The position numbers and the translations under genes are program-made. DNA of 64,000 nucleotides from Carnegiea gigantea. Taxonomy: Eukaryota; Streptophyta; Magnoliopsida; Caryophyllales; Cactaceae. The notes beneath the pieces were generated by a model. The model ran no database searches. It was not told the DNA's origin and saw only the letters and a list, made by a program, of their open reading frames with translations. Below, in pieces: positions 46,069 to 57,148 of the stretch. The stretch covers positions 858,191-922,190 of the forward strand of contig JAKOGI010000005.1 in NCBI GenBank assembly GCA_029747015.1. The letters run 5' to 3'. Positions within the stretch are counted from its first letter, which is position 1. Every line of letters begins with the position of its first letter.

Positions 46069-46922
46069 TGTAAGGTGTATCGTTGAATACTCGGGGTATC
46101 GTCAGCAGAGAGTTGGGTTTTTAAGTACCAGAGCTAACTAAAGCATCTCAAGTTAGGCAAAATTGAAGGGATAGAAAATAGAACTAAACTACTAAAATAA
46201 CCAAAGGACTGCGAGTATGATTAAACCTGGGATAAACCAGCCGATCAAGTTAAAACATCACCTTCCCAAGTTATGCTAGTATTCGAGGTTGATCAGTTGC
46301 GTCATTGAGACCACTTAAGCCCTCTCTCAAGGGTCAGTAGGCTACTCTAGTTGTTCTAACCACCTATTTTTATGGGATTAGTCTGACTAAACTACTAGGT
46401 TGACAACTCTTGACCTAGCTAGCGATGAGACTATCTTCATATCCCAATCCCAACTATTCACCCTACCCACACTAGACAATCAACCTGATCTTTCAGTATA
46501 AGTCAATTATCCCAAAATATGAATGAAAGCTCTTTCAAGCATTTCATCGAACACATGGTGGGCATGAGTGAGAGAAAACCTTAAATTCTAGCATGAACAA
46601 GATGGGCAAAGGTCTACCAATAATCAATTGGCTATCACAAGGCTAATCGCAATCCAAACTCACAACTTTAATCTATAAACATTACAAAAGCATATAAACC
46701 TGAACATAAACATAAACATACAAAATAGAGAAAGGAAAAGAAGAGAAAACTTATGTTGATTAAATGAACTTGAGAATCCATAGGTTTGAATCCAAACAAC
46801 CAGCGACAAATCCTAATCTAATTCCCTAATGGGATTTTTATTGGCTAATCGTAACCTTAAAACTCTCAAAAAGTCGCTAAAGGAGAGCCTATGGAAGTCC
46901 CGAACAAAAACGCCGAAGGAGG

Positions 46923-46930
46923 CTTAAATA
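46923..46930 (-). promoter_or_regulatory. TATA-like box of the solo LTR
   Basis: TATTTAAG on the minus strand lies about 325 bases into the LTR, directly downstream of the palindromic GC-rich module, as a retroelement promoter would. Confidence 0.4.
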
Positions 46931-46959
46931 GAAAATCGGGCGAGCGGGCGACGGGGAGG

Positions 46960-47065
46960 GGCACGACCGTGCCAAGTGGCACGGCCCCACCATGCCAGGG
47001 TTGTACAACCGTGCCATGTGGCACGGCCCCACCGTGCCACATCCCTGGCACCGTGGCATGCTCTC
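46960..47065 (-). promoter_or_regulatory. GC-rich palindromic module (GGCACGG/CCGTGCC)
   Basis: ACCGTGCCAAGTGGCACGG at 46966-46984 and ACCGTGCCATGTGGCACGG near 47008-47026 are short palindromes. GGCCCCAC at about 46983 and 47025 matches the TCP-factor site GGNCCCAC. The same kind of array occurs in the copia III LTR at 62050-62212. Its position ahead of a TATA-like box suggests a promoter or enhancer element (inference). Confidence 0.5.
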
Positions 47066-47254
47066 CCGTCGCCCATTTTTGCCTTCTTTCGCTCTTCTTG
47101 TCTGTCTTCGCTCCTTTTCGCAGCATTTTGCTCGATTGGAGTTTGTTGCCTACAAAAACAAACAAAATAAGTAAAAATCCTAAAGATTATATAATTATAC
47201 GAGCTAAAATTAGGTGAAAGGAGTACGTAAAATACAAGAAATTATCGCCTAACA

Positions 47255-47775
47255 GTATTTTAATTATTTTTGATCAAGTCAAATAGTTAAATAGGTGTTT
47301 GGTAAATAGATGTTTGGTAAACAGTTATTTGAAACAATTATTTGAGCCAAAATAACTCTTTTTGGAAATGTTATTTCCATTAGTATTTTCAAAAGAGTTT
47401 TTTGGCAGAAATGACACGTTTATTCAAGAGTTTCAAAAAATTACACTACATAATATTAAGTTATATTTATATAATATTGCTTTATGAAATAGACAGCGGA
47501 TAAAGTATTATGAAGTGTTGCTTGAAAGTTTATATTAACAGCATTCAAATCTAGTTAGATCTCGAGGAATAACAAGAGCAGAACCCTTTCTTTCATTTTT
47601 TTGGGGGGGGGGGGACAAAACTTTGAAGTTACATTTGTCTCTTTCGTTGTTGCAATTTTTTTAGCCAAGTAGTGTACTTTTTGGCATGGGTTTTCTAATT
47701 CCGTTAGTATATTTTGTCAAACTTATTTAGTTCTCTCACAACACTCCTTCATCAATGTTTGATATTTATAATTTA
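47255..47775. other. AT-rich DNA with MITE-like motifs
   Basis: TGTTTGGTAAATAGATG and TGTTTGGTAAACAG near 47290-47330 resemble the ends of the element at 48437. A T7G11 run lies at about 47600-47615. No gene is seen. Confidence 0.45.
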
Positions 47776-48331
47776 GAGGTGATTAGAGAAGACTTGAAAG
47801 TTGTCGGACTGACGGAGGACATAGCTCAGGATAGGAGACTATGGCGGGATAGGATTAAGACCTTAGATCGCAGAGATGTGGTTTCGTAGTTGTCTTTCGA
47901 TTGTGGTAAGGTAGGTTTGATTGTTATTTTTCAGATGTTGTGTTTGTATACAGGTAGGATTTGTATTTGGAAAGAAACATTATTTGCTTACGTCTGCTGG
48001 CTAAGGTATGCTACCTTCCTCTGCTTTATTGTACTAATGTTTACATAGTTACTGCCTATGATTTATTAGCACTCCTTAGTTCAATTCCGTGATGCTTATC
48101 CTTAGTTTTGCTCTCTAAAATGTGTTCACAAAATCCTTTCTCTATAAAATGTTTCCACAAAATCCTTCTCCTATAAAATATTTTCACAAAATCTTGTTTT
48201 GTGGGTCTCTTGGAATCAGCCTCTCAATGAGCAGTCATGCTGGTTGAGATATGGTTGCCTACATCTGGATCTCCCCAGGCCCCGCGAAAGCGGGACCCAC
48301 ACTGAGAGGTGTTGTTGTTGTGTTGTTGTAT
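47776..48331 (+). mobile_element. RTE-type LINE 3' end with ORF2 C-terminal scrap, copy 2
   Basis: A 37-codon frame ending at 47889 reads EVIREDLKVVGLTEDIAQDR and RLWRDRIKTLDRRD. The pattern DL-x(3)-GLTEDxAxDRxxWRxRI is that of the C-terminal end of RTE-clade LINE proteins. About 440 bp of 3'-UTR follows, containing three copies of a ~29-bp repeat (TATAAAATATTTTCACAAAA type, 48115-48200), GTGGGTCTCTTGGAATCAGC and a terminal (TTG)n run at 48307-48331. This links the similar tails at 38828 and 56455 to RTE elements. Confidence 0.6.
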
Positions 48332-48436
48332 TAATTCAATCAACCTTTCTATTACCTAGATAATGAGCTTTAGATTAATGCAAAATAATAACATTTGATA
48401 TTATGTTTTATATGAATTAAATCTAGTGAGGATAAA

Positions 48437-49331
48437 GGCCCTGTTTGGCAATCAGTTGTTAGTTGTTAGCTGTTAGCTAATAGTATTAGCTATTAGTTTA
48501 TTGCATTCACTATTTGATTTAACTGATTACATTAGCTATTTGTGGGAAAAAAATGATTGGTGAAGTTAACTGTTTCTAACAAAGATATTTGATAAAAGCT
48601 GTTTGTGAAAAAAAAATATTTGGTGAAGTTAGTTGTAATAAAGCTATTTGATAAAATTCAACTTATGCCCATTACTCAATTTCATTATTTTAGTAACAAT
48701 ACAATTTTTCATTGGATATTCATTTTTTTTAGATATGAATTATGAATTACGACTTATGTGATATATAAAATTACATTTTATACCTTTTCCTAATTTAAGT
48801 ATTTATTATCAAAATATTTTCTAAATGTTGAATGTTTTCTTTTTTAATAGCAATTGAAATTATGCAACTTAAAAAATATTTATATATCATGTTAGACTAA
48901 CTAACATAAATTATTTGTTAAATTACGAAGACGTTAAAATTAAAAGCATTATCTTCGACATCATGACCCTTGTCCAAAGAGAGAATAACAAAAGAGAAAA
49001 TTAAAAGCATTAAAAGCTCCACAACTCTTGTCCTAAAAGAGGAAAAAATAAATTGAAAAATTTAAATCAAAGCATCTAACATTCGGGAATATCATTTGTG
49101 AATGACATGTGATATAAATTTGTCCAAATTATAAAGTTATTATGGTCATTGTAATAATAAATATCAAAAAGCTTTTTGAAAAAGTCATCCCAAAGAGTTT
49201 TTTGGGTATAAAAAGCTAATTTAAAAAGTTAATTGACCAAACATTCCAAAGAATTTTTTGACCATAGTCAAACAACTAATACCCTCAAAAAACTCTTTTT
49301 ACACCCAAAAAGTTCTTTACCAAACATCGCC
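48437..49331. mobile_element. MITE-like element with GGCCCTGTTTGGCAA ends
   Basis: The left end GGCCCTGTTTGGCAA and the complement of the right end, GGCGATGTTTGGTAA, match at 12 of 15 positions. Inside are repeated TTAGCTATTAG and CAAAAAACTCTTTTT motifs. No transposase is encoded and no flanking duplication was found. A related truncated piece lies at 57693. Confidence 0.45.
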
Positions 49332-49500
49332 ATAGATGAATAAGAAAGCAGGAAGACGAAGCCCATTAATTAATGAATGCAAGAAGATGAGCAATTTTAT
49401 GCTTGCATTGAATGACAATTTATTCAAGTTGAGAAAAGGAATAGAAGAAGATGAGCAAGTTTATGAGTGTATTGAATAAGAACATATTGAAGGTGTATTG

Positions 49501-49503
<3 letters not shown>

Positions 49504-49572
<69 letters not shown>
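49504..49572. repeat. (AT)n microsatellite
   Basis: An uninterrupted alternating AT tract of about 68 bp. Confidence 0.97.
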
Positions 49573-49575
<3 letters not shown>

Positions 49576-50371
49576 TTCTTGTTTTTTGGTCCCGATGTTA
49601 TATCATCATTGTCATTATTAAAACTTCAGATGTTACATTAAGGGCATGTTCTTTTTTGTATGTTGCACTTGCTATCTACTTCAGTCTGTTTCAGCTTGCT
49701 CCAACTTATTGACTGCTCTTTTAACCTATTTCAAAACACTCCAATTCGCTCCAATCAATCCAACTTGTTCTAATCCCCTTCAAAATGCTCGAAAAAAAGT
49801 AGAAGGTAATAACGTAATGTATAATCTTTCATAATTATAATTTATCTAATTAGCATCTTTGACAATCAATGTGTAAATTTGCAATAAAGTAATATGTAAT
49901 TTTCTATGATGTAATTTTAAGATATAATATGCCACTAACATTTTATAATGTAAATTTACTATTTGATAGGTACACTCTAACATTAAGAGCATAAGTAAAT
50001 TTGATAAATCATCAACCAGAGCAACCTTAATACTCCTATCCCAACTGCTACACCTTTATTTACTAATAGATTTCTTTTTTTTAAAAAAAAAAAAGGTTTT
50101 ATTAACCAATTTTGGATTAAAAGTAAGAGTGAAAGAGATGTATATTACTTTGCTGCTGCATCATTTTTTTGGATGTAAACTAGTATTGTAAAATGAAAAG
50201 TTATGTGACAAAGATAGTCATTAATAATATTAAACACTCGAAAAAATACTCGAAAATGCCCGAAAATGCTCCAAAACTCCAAATTGTTGCAATCTGCTCC
50301 CAACGTACTCGTACATGCTAACTACTAATCTTACCCTCTAATCAATCTTCCAAATGTTCAATAATAGGCCC
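49573..50371. other. AT-rich DNA, no gene seen
   Basis: Begins near GGGCATGTTCTTTTTTG (49643), which resembles MITE ends elsewhere. CTCCAACTTGTT-type phrases recur but no reading frame is meaningful. Confidence 0.45.
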
Positions 50372-50718
50372 TAAATTGCAATCGCATTGCTTTTGCTGCA
50401 ACTAGTTAGTATTTACCTACTCCAACTCGCTACTTGCTCTTTCAAAGTGCTCAAAATGAATAGGCGCTAAGTCACACTTCCATAGCCTTTGCTGCAATTG
50501 GTTAGCATTGAAAAGTGCCTTCCTTTCCAAATGCTCAAGATGAACATTACCTAAGTCGTAGTTGCATTGCTTTTATCGCAACTTGTTAGTACCAACTCGT
50601 TTCAGCTTGCAAATTGCTCTTGCAAAATGCTTAAAGCGAACAGACCCTCAGTCGCAGTTGCATAGCCTTCACTACAATTGGTTGGTAATGAAAAGCACCT
50701 TCTTTTACTAAACGCATT
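50372..50718. repeat. Two-unit tandem repeat of a ~180-bp dimer
   Basis: Four half-units begin near 50372, 50469, 50553 and 50649, each with a TAAGTCGCAGTTGCATAGCC-like start and a TGCTGCAATTGGTTAG-like core. The first and third end with a CTACTTGCTCTTTCAAA-type tail, the second and fourth with GAAAAGTGCCTTCCTTTCC, so the true unit is a dimer present twice. Divergence is visible throughout. Confidence 0.7.
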
Positions 50719-51589
50719 TATGTATAGCTGAATTAGATTTTGACTCATCGAATTTTGAATTTGAGCATTGGAAGAGATAAGCTCCTATCAATGTTGTTCT
50801 TAGTTATGAAGAAGTGGAGGTTCATACCTAATTTAGGTCGATTTGGAAACTTATTATCTCTCATTCATCTCTTTGCTAAATTTTAGACTTTCTTAGTTAA
50901 ACTATTTTGTGTCCATGCTCTTGCATGGTGTAAGGATCCACCATTTTAGGGGTGCAATCCTCTATAAACTATTGGCTCGTGTGCTAGGTACTTTTACACT
51001 TTTCTAAAAACGGATTTATTTTTGTTTCATTTTTTTATTGCAAGTCAGGTAGAACTGGGCTACAGAATGACAAGGGAATGGGCCTTGGGCCTGACCAGAG
51101 AACCCAACCAAGTTTCATAGGCCAGATCCGATCCAATCCCATATGATTGGGCCCTAAATAGTTTCTTCAGTTTGACCCAAAATTTGGTTGCATGTCTAAT
51201 CCAGGAACTCGGGCGCATTCCTGGGTCAAATAAGACCCCCTAATTCTAGTTTAGGTAGATTCCACTGCTGTGGTCCGAATTTGTTTTTTCAACTTTAGCG
51301 ACGTAGGAACAGATTTCGTTGGCTATCCATGCATGTTTCACTTGTTCATTAGGGTCCGCTAGTATATGTCAGGCTGTTTAGTTCAATTCCTTGGGTTTTG
51401 TTAATTGTTGTTAAATCTAAGTGGCAATTCTAGGTTTTTATTTGTTATTTCAAATTCGTAACGAAAGCTTCAATAGTAAGTTGTAATCTAATTTCATAAA
51501 TCATCCATGAGGATCGACACCGGTAAGTGCGATAAAGATAAGCCGTGCGCTTACAAAAATCATAACATTACTTAATCAGCCTCTGAGGG
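50719..51589. other. Unassigned DNA, possible LTR end
   Basis: No gene. CCATGAGGATCGACACCGG near 51505 resembles the conserved GAGGATCGATACC end seen in some gypsy LTRs and lies next to the gypsy gag relic, but borders are unclear. Confidence 0.35.
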
Positions 51590-52440
51590 TCAGTTAGCCG
51601 TATCAGCGGCTTTTTCCCATTTTCGAACAATGAAGTCATAAAAGTTTTCCTATCCCTCCTGTTTAGTTAACTCAAGGTCTCCTAGTGTAATTGGTAGGTC
51701 AGCATTGCATCAATATTGACGTAGAAGTTCCTTACGAAGATCAACCCAATTTGTACCCTTTTGTGGGTTTATAGCATTGTATCCCTTCATGTTGTCTTTA
51801 TCGAAAGTTCAAGGAAATATGAGGTGAAAGACGTCTTTGTCAATCCCTTTCAGAGTCATGGCACTGACAAAGTTCCTCACATGATAATGGTTTTCAGTTC
51901 TATGAAATTTTATGTCTGGCATTGTGAACTTAAGAGGCAACTTTCCTTTAGGGATTGTAGTGAATCTGGTATAGTCATTAAACAAATATTTAACGCGGAG
52001 GATTCTTTCAATAATTATTCTATACGGTCCACCCATGAATCCACAAGAGGAACGCTTTTTTCCCCCACTTCTTTATTTTTTACAGTTTCCAAGTTTTTCC
52101 CCTTATCTTCCCTTTCTTCCTCATAATCAGCTCCTTTGTAATGAGGTTCTTTGTTGCAGTCCTAGAATGCAGCAACCATTATTTCTATCATCTTGTCACT
52201 TCCATCCATCCTGGCTTGTATCCTTTCTAGCATCTTCAGGATTTGAGCTATCTCATTGCTGTTCCTAGCCATTAGAATAGGTGTTGTGCTGAACTTGGAC
52301 TTGGACTATGTTCTTGATCCAGTAGGTGGAGTTTTCTCTTATTGCTCTCTTGGTAAAAGTATCCCGGTCTCTACACTTTGTTCGTAGACTTTCTTTGTCC
52401 TCCTTACCTTGAGCGATAAGGTGATGATTTAGAGAGCTGG
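51590..52440 (-). pseudogene. Ty3-gypsy-type gag relic
   Basis: The minus strand reads ARNSNEIAQILKMLERIQAR near 52270, then after stops RTENHYHVRNFVSAMTLKGI and DKDVFHLIFP (51900-51810), YNAINPQKGTNWVDLRKELL near 51740 and a KWEKAADTAN-like piece near 51620. This is the order of a plant gypsy (Tat/Ogre-like) retrotransposon gag domain, whose capsid packages element RNA. Stops and frameshifts are frequent. No protease or RT follows, so only a gag scrap remains. Confidence 0.65.
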
Positions 52441-53200
52441 AATGTTAAAAGTGGTAAACCATGCTGGATGTGGGATAAAAAAATGGTTAATGACTTGTAA
52501 TTGGAACAGAAAGAGACAATGACTTGATAGGATTGAAGGTTTAGCTGAAATAAGGTTAAGATATGTGATTTTAAACTGAAGTCAGGCCTTATCCTGGATT
52601 AGGTCCTAAGTTGGGCTTAAAGTCGAACTTAAGTTTTTCTTAAGTGAATCACGGATCTATACTAACCTAAAAATGATTGTGGCATGGTTTGCCTAGAATG
52701 GGCTAGTTTTGGCACATGGGTGGATTTAGATGAACTCATATAGGGATCTTTAGTCTAGGAAATATGATGTATGGACTATGAACTTGTACATGGGTAAGAT
52801 ATCTAAGTCTTACTTGGACTTATGCATTATAAATATGATGCACGATTGAATACAGCCTAGACTGAACTAATGTTCTAAAGGTTTATTGGGCCATATTACA
52901 CACCTTGGGCCTACATGGACTCTTGGACAATACATGATGAGGCCTAGCGATGCATGACTCTTTGACCTCAAGTGTCCTACAACTTATGTGCTAAGATCTA
53001 GATGAACTATGCTAACACCAAAAGCCTATAATATCGTCTTATGCCATGAATACAGCCCTCAAGGGATGAAGACTTGACATGACTTCCTAATTGGATCCCA
53101 CTCGGGTTCTAATCAGACCCCAAAACTTACCCCACTTTTTTTAAATCCTAACTCCCTACTGAACTTTTATGCAGGCAAACATAAATGTCGAGATAGTTAA
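52441..53200. other. Unassigned DNA, no gene seen
   Basis: No reading frame or repeat recognised. Base composition is less AT-rich than further left. Confidence 0.4.
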
Positions 53201-54380
53201 GAAAGATATAATGTTGAACTGAACATATCTGATGAAATTAGTGCTCATTAATCTGAAAGAATTATTCGTTGGATTTAGCATTTGATAGTATGTAAACATG
53301 GATGTCGATATAGTAAACGAAAGACATAATGTTGAATCGAACATATGTGATGAATTTTATTATAATTTTTTATAACTTTTCATTTACATGTACTGTTTCA
53401 TCAAATGAATATAAAATATCTTTTCAGATCATGAAAGACTTGTTTGCACAAGAGGCTTGTTCTCCTCAACATGATCGAAATATAACTTTTGAATTCCATC
53501 GAATTTTGAAGCATCAACAATATCGTTGTTGTATATGTCTTGAGCTGTCTTTCTACCCAGCGTAATGAATCATGAACTTTGGGTACTCTCATATCAGGTT
53601 GATGCCTAGAAACATCCTTCTTAATATATTCACGTCCAACTTCCTGGTTAATTCGAAAAGCAATATAGAACTATTAGAAACTAAAATCAATTGAACTCGA
53701 CCGTTATATACTGACAGTGAAAAATGGGTTCCCAAGCACGTGAAATTCCAACTGTTAATTATTGAAAATGTTAGTTGAGTAATCATATCACCATAATTAT
53801 TAGGTAGATCTTAACAACAATTAGGAACTCAGTTATACACATAAGCTATTATAATGGATTATATATTATACATATGAACAATTAATTTAAAAAGGCAAGG
53901 CCGTCATTGACTAAGTGCACCTTCATTTTTATCAATCCCTATAACACTCATCTGGGTTTTCCAGAACACAACATATCCAAGCAATATTATAAATCTCATT
54001 ATTATTTTAAAAAGAGCTTGTTGGGCATCTTAAAAGATGTTATATATTTTGAGCATTAGATAATCGTTTAATGATCACAAGACATTCATAAACATAATGA
54101 TTTAATGAAATTATGTATTGATTTAATGAGCACTGGTTAATACACTAGCAATAATAATATATAATATATTATTGAATTTATTATATAATAAGCTACCGTA
54201 GAAATTAGTGCTTATTAATTTGACCAATGATGCGTTAGATTTAGAATAGTATATACATTTAGATTTTAATATAGCTGAAGAAAGATATAATGTTGAATTG
54301 AACATATGTGATGAATATTATTATAGGTTTCTATAACTTTTCATGTGTATGTACTGTTTCATCAAATGAATATCAATTAT
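53200..54380. repeat. Direct repeats around C1 and C2
   Basis: TGTTGAATTGAACATATGTG-like sequence followed by TGTACTGTTTCATCAAATGA occurs at 53329 and 54292, and a shorter related piece at 53212. The exon 2 fragments C1 and C2 are 945 bp apart, so the units were tandemly duplicated with their introns. Confidence 0.6.
53430..53643 (-). pseudogene. CWF19-like exon 2 fragment C1
   Basis: A good acceptor (AACCAG at 53644-53649) precedes EVGREYIKKDVSRHQPDMRV and PKVHDSLRWVERQLKTYTTT, clearly related to exon 2 of copy B (MRVPKIDDSLCWGKRKSQ). The frame runs to about 53430 but the later part no longer resembles the family. No exons 3-6 lie downstream. Confidence 0.7.
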
Positions 54381-54384
54381 ATTT

Positions 54385-54588
54385 TTAATCCTGAGAGGCT
54401 TGTTTACCTCAACACAGTCAGAATGTGACTCTTGAATTCTATTGAATTTTTAAGCATCAGCACTATCATTGTTGTGTATGTCTTGAGACTTCTTTCTACT
54501 GCAGCGATATTGAATCACGAACTCTGGGTACTCTCATATCAGGATGAAGCTTAGAAACATCATCGTTGAGATATTCATGTTCAATTTC
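54385..54588 (-). pseudogene. CWF19-like exon 2 fragment C2
   Basis: The acceptor CTAG lies just above 54588. The complement of ACTCTGGGTACTCTCATATC near 54522-54541 encodes the MRVP region, and the surrounding bases track C1 closely. Stops are present. A possible exon 1 piece (GATGGCGGAGACGAGCGACC, plus strand) lies near 54795. Confidence 0.6.
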
Positions 54589-55189
54589 CTAGTTAATTCA
54601 GGCACCAATGTAGAATTATTAGAAGCTAAATCAATTGAACTTAATCATCACATAAAGAATCAATATAATTCTATCGTTGGAGTGACCTCCATAACTCTAA
54701 AATCACTGAACCAAAATTCAACAATTGTATTATTAGATCAATTAATGAGCGAATGAGACTCATCTGAGTGGGATCTGTGGTGGTGGTGGCTAGGGGATGG
54801 CGGAGACGAGCGACCAGATATTGTTGATCAACTTCTGTGCGGAGCGTAAGAGAGAAATTGAAAAGGGAGTCACGACATCTAGGGTTTGTTTTTTGGTGCA
54901 GATATCTAGGGTTTGTTTGTTAGAGAATGAAAATCAATGTAACATAAAGAGGGACAATAGTTTGTATATATGGTTATGGTTGGTGGGGACTGAGGTTTGG
55001 GGAATAATCGAATAAGAACACCTAACCCAAAAAAAAACAAAAAAGCTAAAGTAAGGTGAGGTTCGTGCCCCGTGGGGAATAGATAGTTGACTAACGAAAT
55101 TACATTTTGTGTGTCATGACCCTTTTGCCTTCAACAATATCATTACTCTATATAGATTTGTTTGATAAAATTAGATTACTTAGAGGTGT

Positions 55190-55580
55190 AATAGCCTCTT
55201 CATGTTTGCCTTTAATCTCAATTTCATCACTTTACTTGCGGTCTGGTTAGCATTAAGAGGCTTCTTCTCCTCAGTAGAATCAACTGGAGGTACTCTCATA
55301 TCAATATGACTTACATAAACATCATTCTCGAGATTTTCACCTCCAATTTCCTGGAGAATTCAAACATCAACCCAGAAGTCAGAAACCCTATGGTTTATAA
55401 AATTTGAACTACTAAAATCGCTAAAGTAAAATCACAATTAAACTTAAAAGATAGATAGACAATGAGTCGATGTACTTAAGGGGGATGCATCGCGAATGCC
55501 AAGGTAGAGACAGACGCCATGGCAGAGGAGGATGATCGTCTAGTCTACAAGATTTCACCAATTTTGTTAGGGTTTGATTT
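55190..55580 (-). pseudogene. CWF19-like exon 2 and exon 1 fragment C3
   Basis: Exon 2 starts at 55350 after TCTCCAG and reads EIGGENLENDVYVSHIDMRV, then PVDSTEEKKPLNANQTASK and LRLKANMKRL, matching EEKPLGDNRIAAKAIQLRLK of copy B. The WGKRKSQ segment is deleted and a frameshift comes near the end. Exon 1-like sequence at about 55476-55570 has lost the donor G (CTTAAGTACA). Confidence 0.65.
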
Positions 55581-56454
55581 AGAAACATATGTCTGTTTGG
55601 TTTGAATAGAGAAAATAACAAGTCAATAATGAAGATTAAGAACCAATGGACTATATAAATTCGATTTGGTAGGTTGTTACTGCATCCTACTTGGAATTGG
55701 TGAATAAGAAAAGGGAAAAGAGTACTTGGGAATAAGCAAGCCATACTGGGGTAATTTTCCAAGTTGTGTCCTTGTATTGTTATTTGTAGGGTTGTAGCGA
55801 AATTGAACCAATTCAGTGACGGTTGGATGCGACACATGACTCAATTAAAGTTGGACTCATGCTAGAGGCAGACTGGTTTCAAGTTGAGTCTGAGCCAGCT
55901 CTTGGATTTTACTGAGTTCAAGCTTGAGTAGTTGGACCTAGGACAATTAATTTGGCCAAAACTCAGAAGAACTTGTTTATTTTCTTCATAAGGTTATTTA
56001 CCCGAAAAAATTACATTTTTGCTTTTTTGGGCTTAAATTTTTATAATTTTGAGCATGAGTGAAGATTCATTGTTATTCCGAAGGTTCTGTGGTGATATAT
56101 AGATTTTTAACTTAGGGTAGTGGATTTTTCTATGCAATATTTCTCTTTCTCATTCTCATGTTTCTTCAATTAATTCTTAAACTTACAATTTTAACTTTAG
56201 TTAGTTTAATTTTGAGTTATATTTTTTCAATGCCAAAAAAAGGGAAAAAAAATTGAAAATCCAACTGAGCTCCGAGCCCAACAATGTGAAACTGTTGGAC
56301 TTATGAAAAGTGGGGCTATCCCCTCATTGACAATTTAAGAATCATTGAGCATGCATATAAACTTGTGAGGTACTCCATCAATTGCTAATTAATTTTGAAA
56401 CCTCATTAAAAGTTATATGCATAACTCGTTTGTTTAAGGTCTAATTTATACCCC
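55581..56454. other. Unassigned DNA, no gene seen
   Basis: Flank of C3 followed by AT-rich sequence. The one reading frame over 100 codons (minus, 55837-55421) overlaps C3 exon sequence and looks incidental. Confidence 0.45.
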
Positions 56455-56658
56455 CAAAAAAGTTTTTCTTCAAAAATATTTTTCACGAAATCATTTTTTT
56501 ATAAAATATTTTCACTAAATCTTTTTTTTGTGGGTATCTGGAATCAACTTTTCTACAGGAAGGGATGTCTGTAAAGGTAAGATTGGCTATATTTGAATCT
56601 CCCCAATCCCACGAAAGCGGGATCTACACCGGGATCGATGTGGTGGTGGTGTTGTTAT
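56455..56658 (+). mobile_element. RTE-type LINE/SINE 3' tail, copy 3
   Basis: Contains two TATAAAATATTTTCAC-type repeats, GTGGGTATCTGGAATCAAC, ATTTGAATCTCCCCAATCCC, AAAGCGGGATCTACACCGGG and a (GTG/GTT)n end, in the same order as 48115-48331. Confidence 0.6.
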
Positions 56659-56880
56659 ACCTCCCAAAAACATTAATATGTTATTAAAGTCATTCTGAGT
56701 AAGAAGCCTCAAATTTGAGTCTTAGCAGATCTCACATTAAAAATTTAGCATAAACCGAATCGGAACTTATTCATGTATAATCTAGCTGACCTCGAGCAAG
56801 CAAATTTGGGCTACACTTGGATTGATTTCTCTCCTATTTGTGGCTACATTTGAATACAATTTTAAAATATTAGGGCATAA

Positions 56881-57133
56881 TTTTTTTTTTGTTTTTTTGT
56901 TTTTTTAGGAATGATAAACGGACCCAGCCCATCAGACCCCTATTTCAGGGATACCCACGGGCCTTAACAGGTCAGGGGATAAGGGGTGTCAAAACCCGAG
57001 CATAAAGCCCAGGAACCCGGTCCACCGCAAATTTCCAAGCACAAAGCACAAATTTGCTTCCCCCCAAATTTGAACCCGGGAGGGGTGAGTAGACGATGTG
57101 CCTCCCAACTACACGGGCTCGGAGCTCTTCGGC
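56881..57133 (-). mobile_element. tRNA-derived SINE with poly(A) and 15-bp target duplication
   Basis: On the minus strand the 253-bp element starts GCCGAAGAGCTCCGAGCCCG, has an A-box-like TAGTTGGGAGG and a B-box-like GGGTTCAAAT about 45 bases later, and ends in an A-rich tail (T-runs 56881-56906 on the plus strand). AATATTAGGGCATAA at 56866-56880 and AATATTAGGACATAA at 57134-57148 flank it, a 15-bp duplication with one mismatch, typical of LINE-mediated insertion. Confidence 0.8.
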
Positions 57134-57148
57134 AATATTAGGACATAA

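Larger units (their letters stand above)
46069..47254 (-). repeat. Probable solo LTR of a gypsy-like element
   Basis: On the minus strand it starts TGTTAGGCGATAATTTCTTG (complement of 47254 downward) and ends CCTTACA at 46069, giving the TG...CA and inverted TGTTAGG/CCTTACA expected of an LTR of about 1.2 kb. No PBS or coding region follows, hence solo. The flanking five bases (CCAAG and GTATT) do not match, so the borders or the solo status could be off. A GC-rich palindromic module at 46960-47065 is shared with the copia III LTR. Confidence 0.6.

Noticed and set aside
46866..47217. Several overlapping frames of 60-108 codons on both strands
   Set aside because: They come from the GC-rich palindromic module inside the solo LTR, where all six frames are open by composition.
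48437..49331. hAT element call
   Set aside because: End similarity is imperfect and the 8-bp flanks (AGGATAAA and ATAGATGA) do not match, so only a MITE-like label is kept.
55421..55837. 138-codon minus frame
   Set aside because: It overlaps the decayed C3 exon 1 and its flank and resembles nothing.
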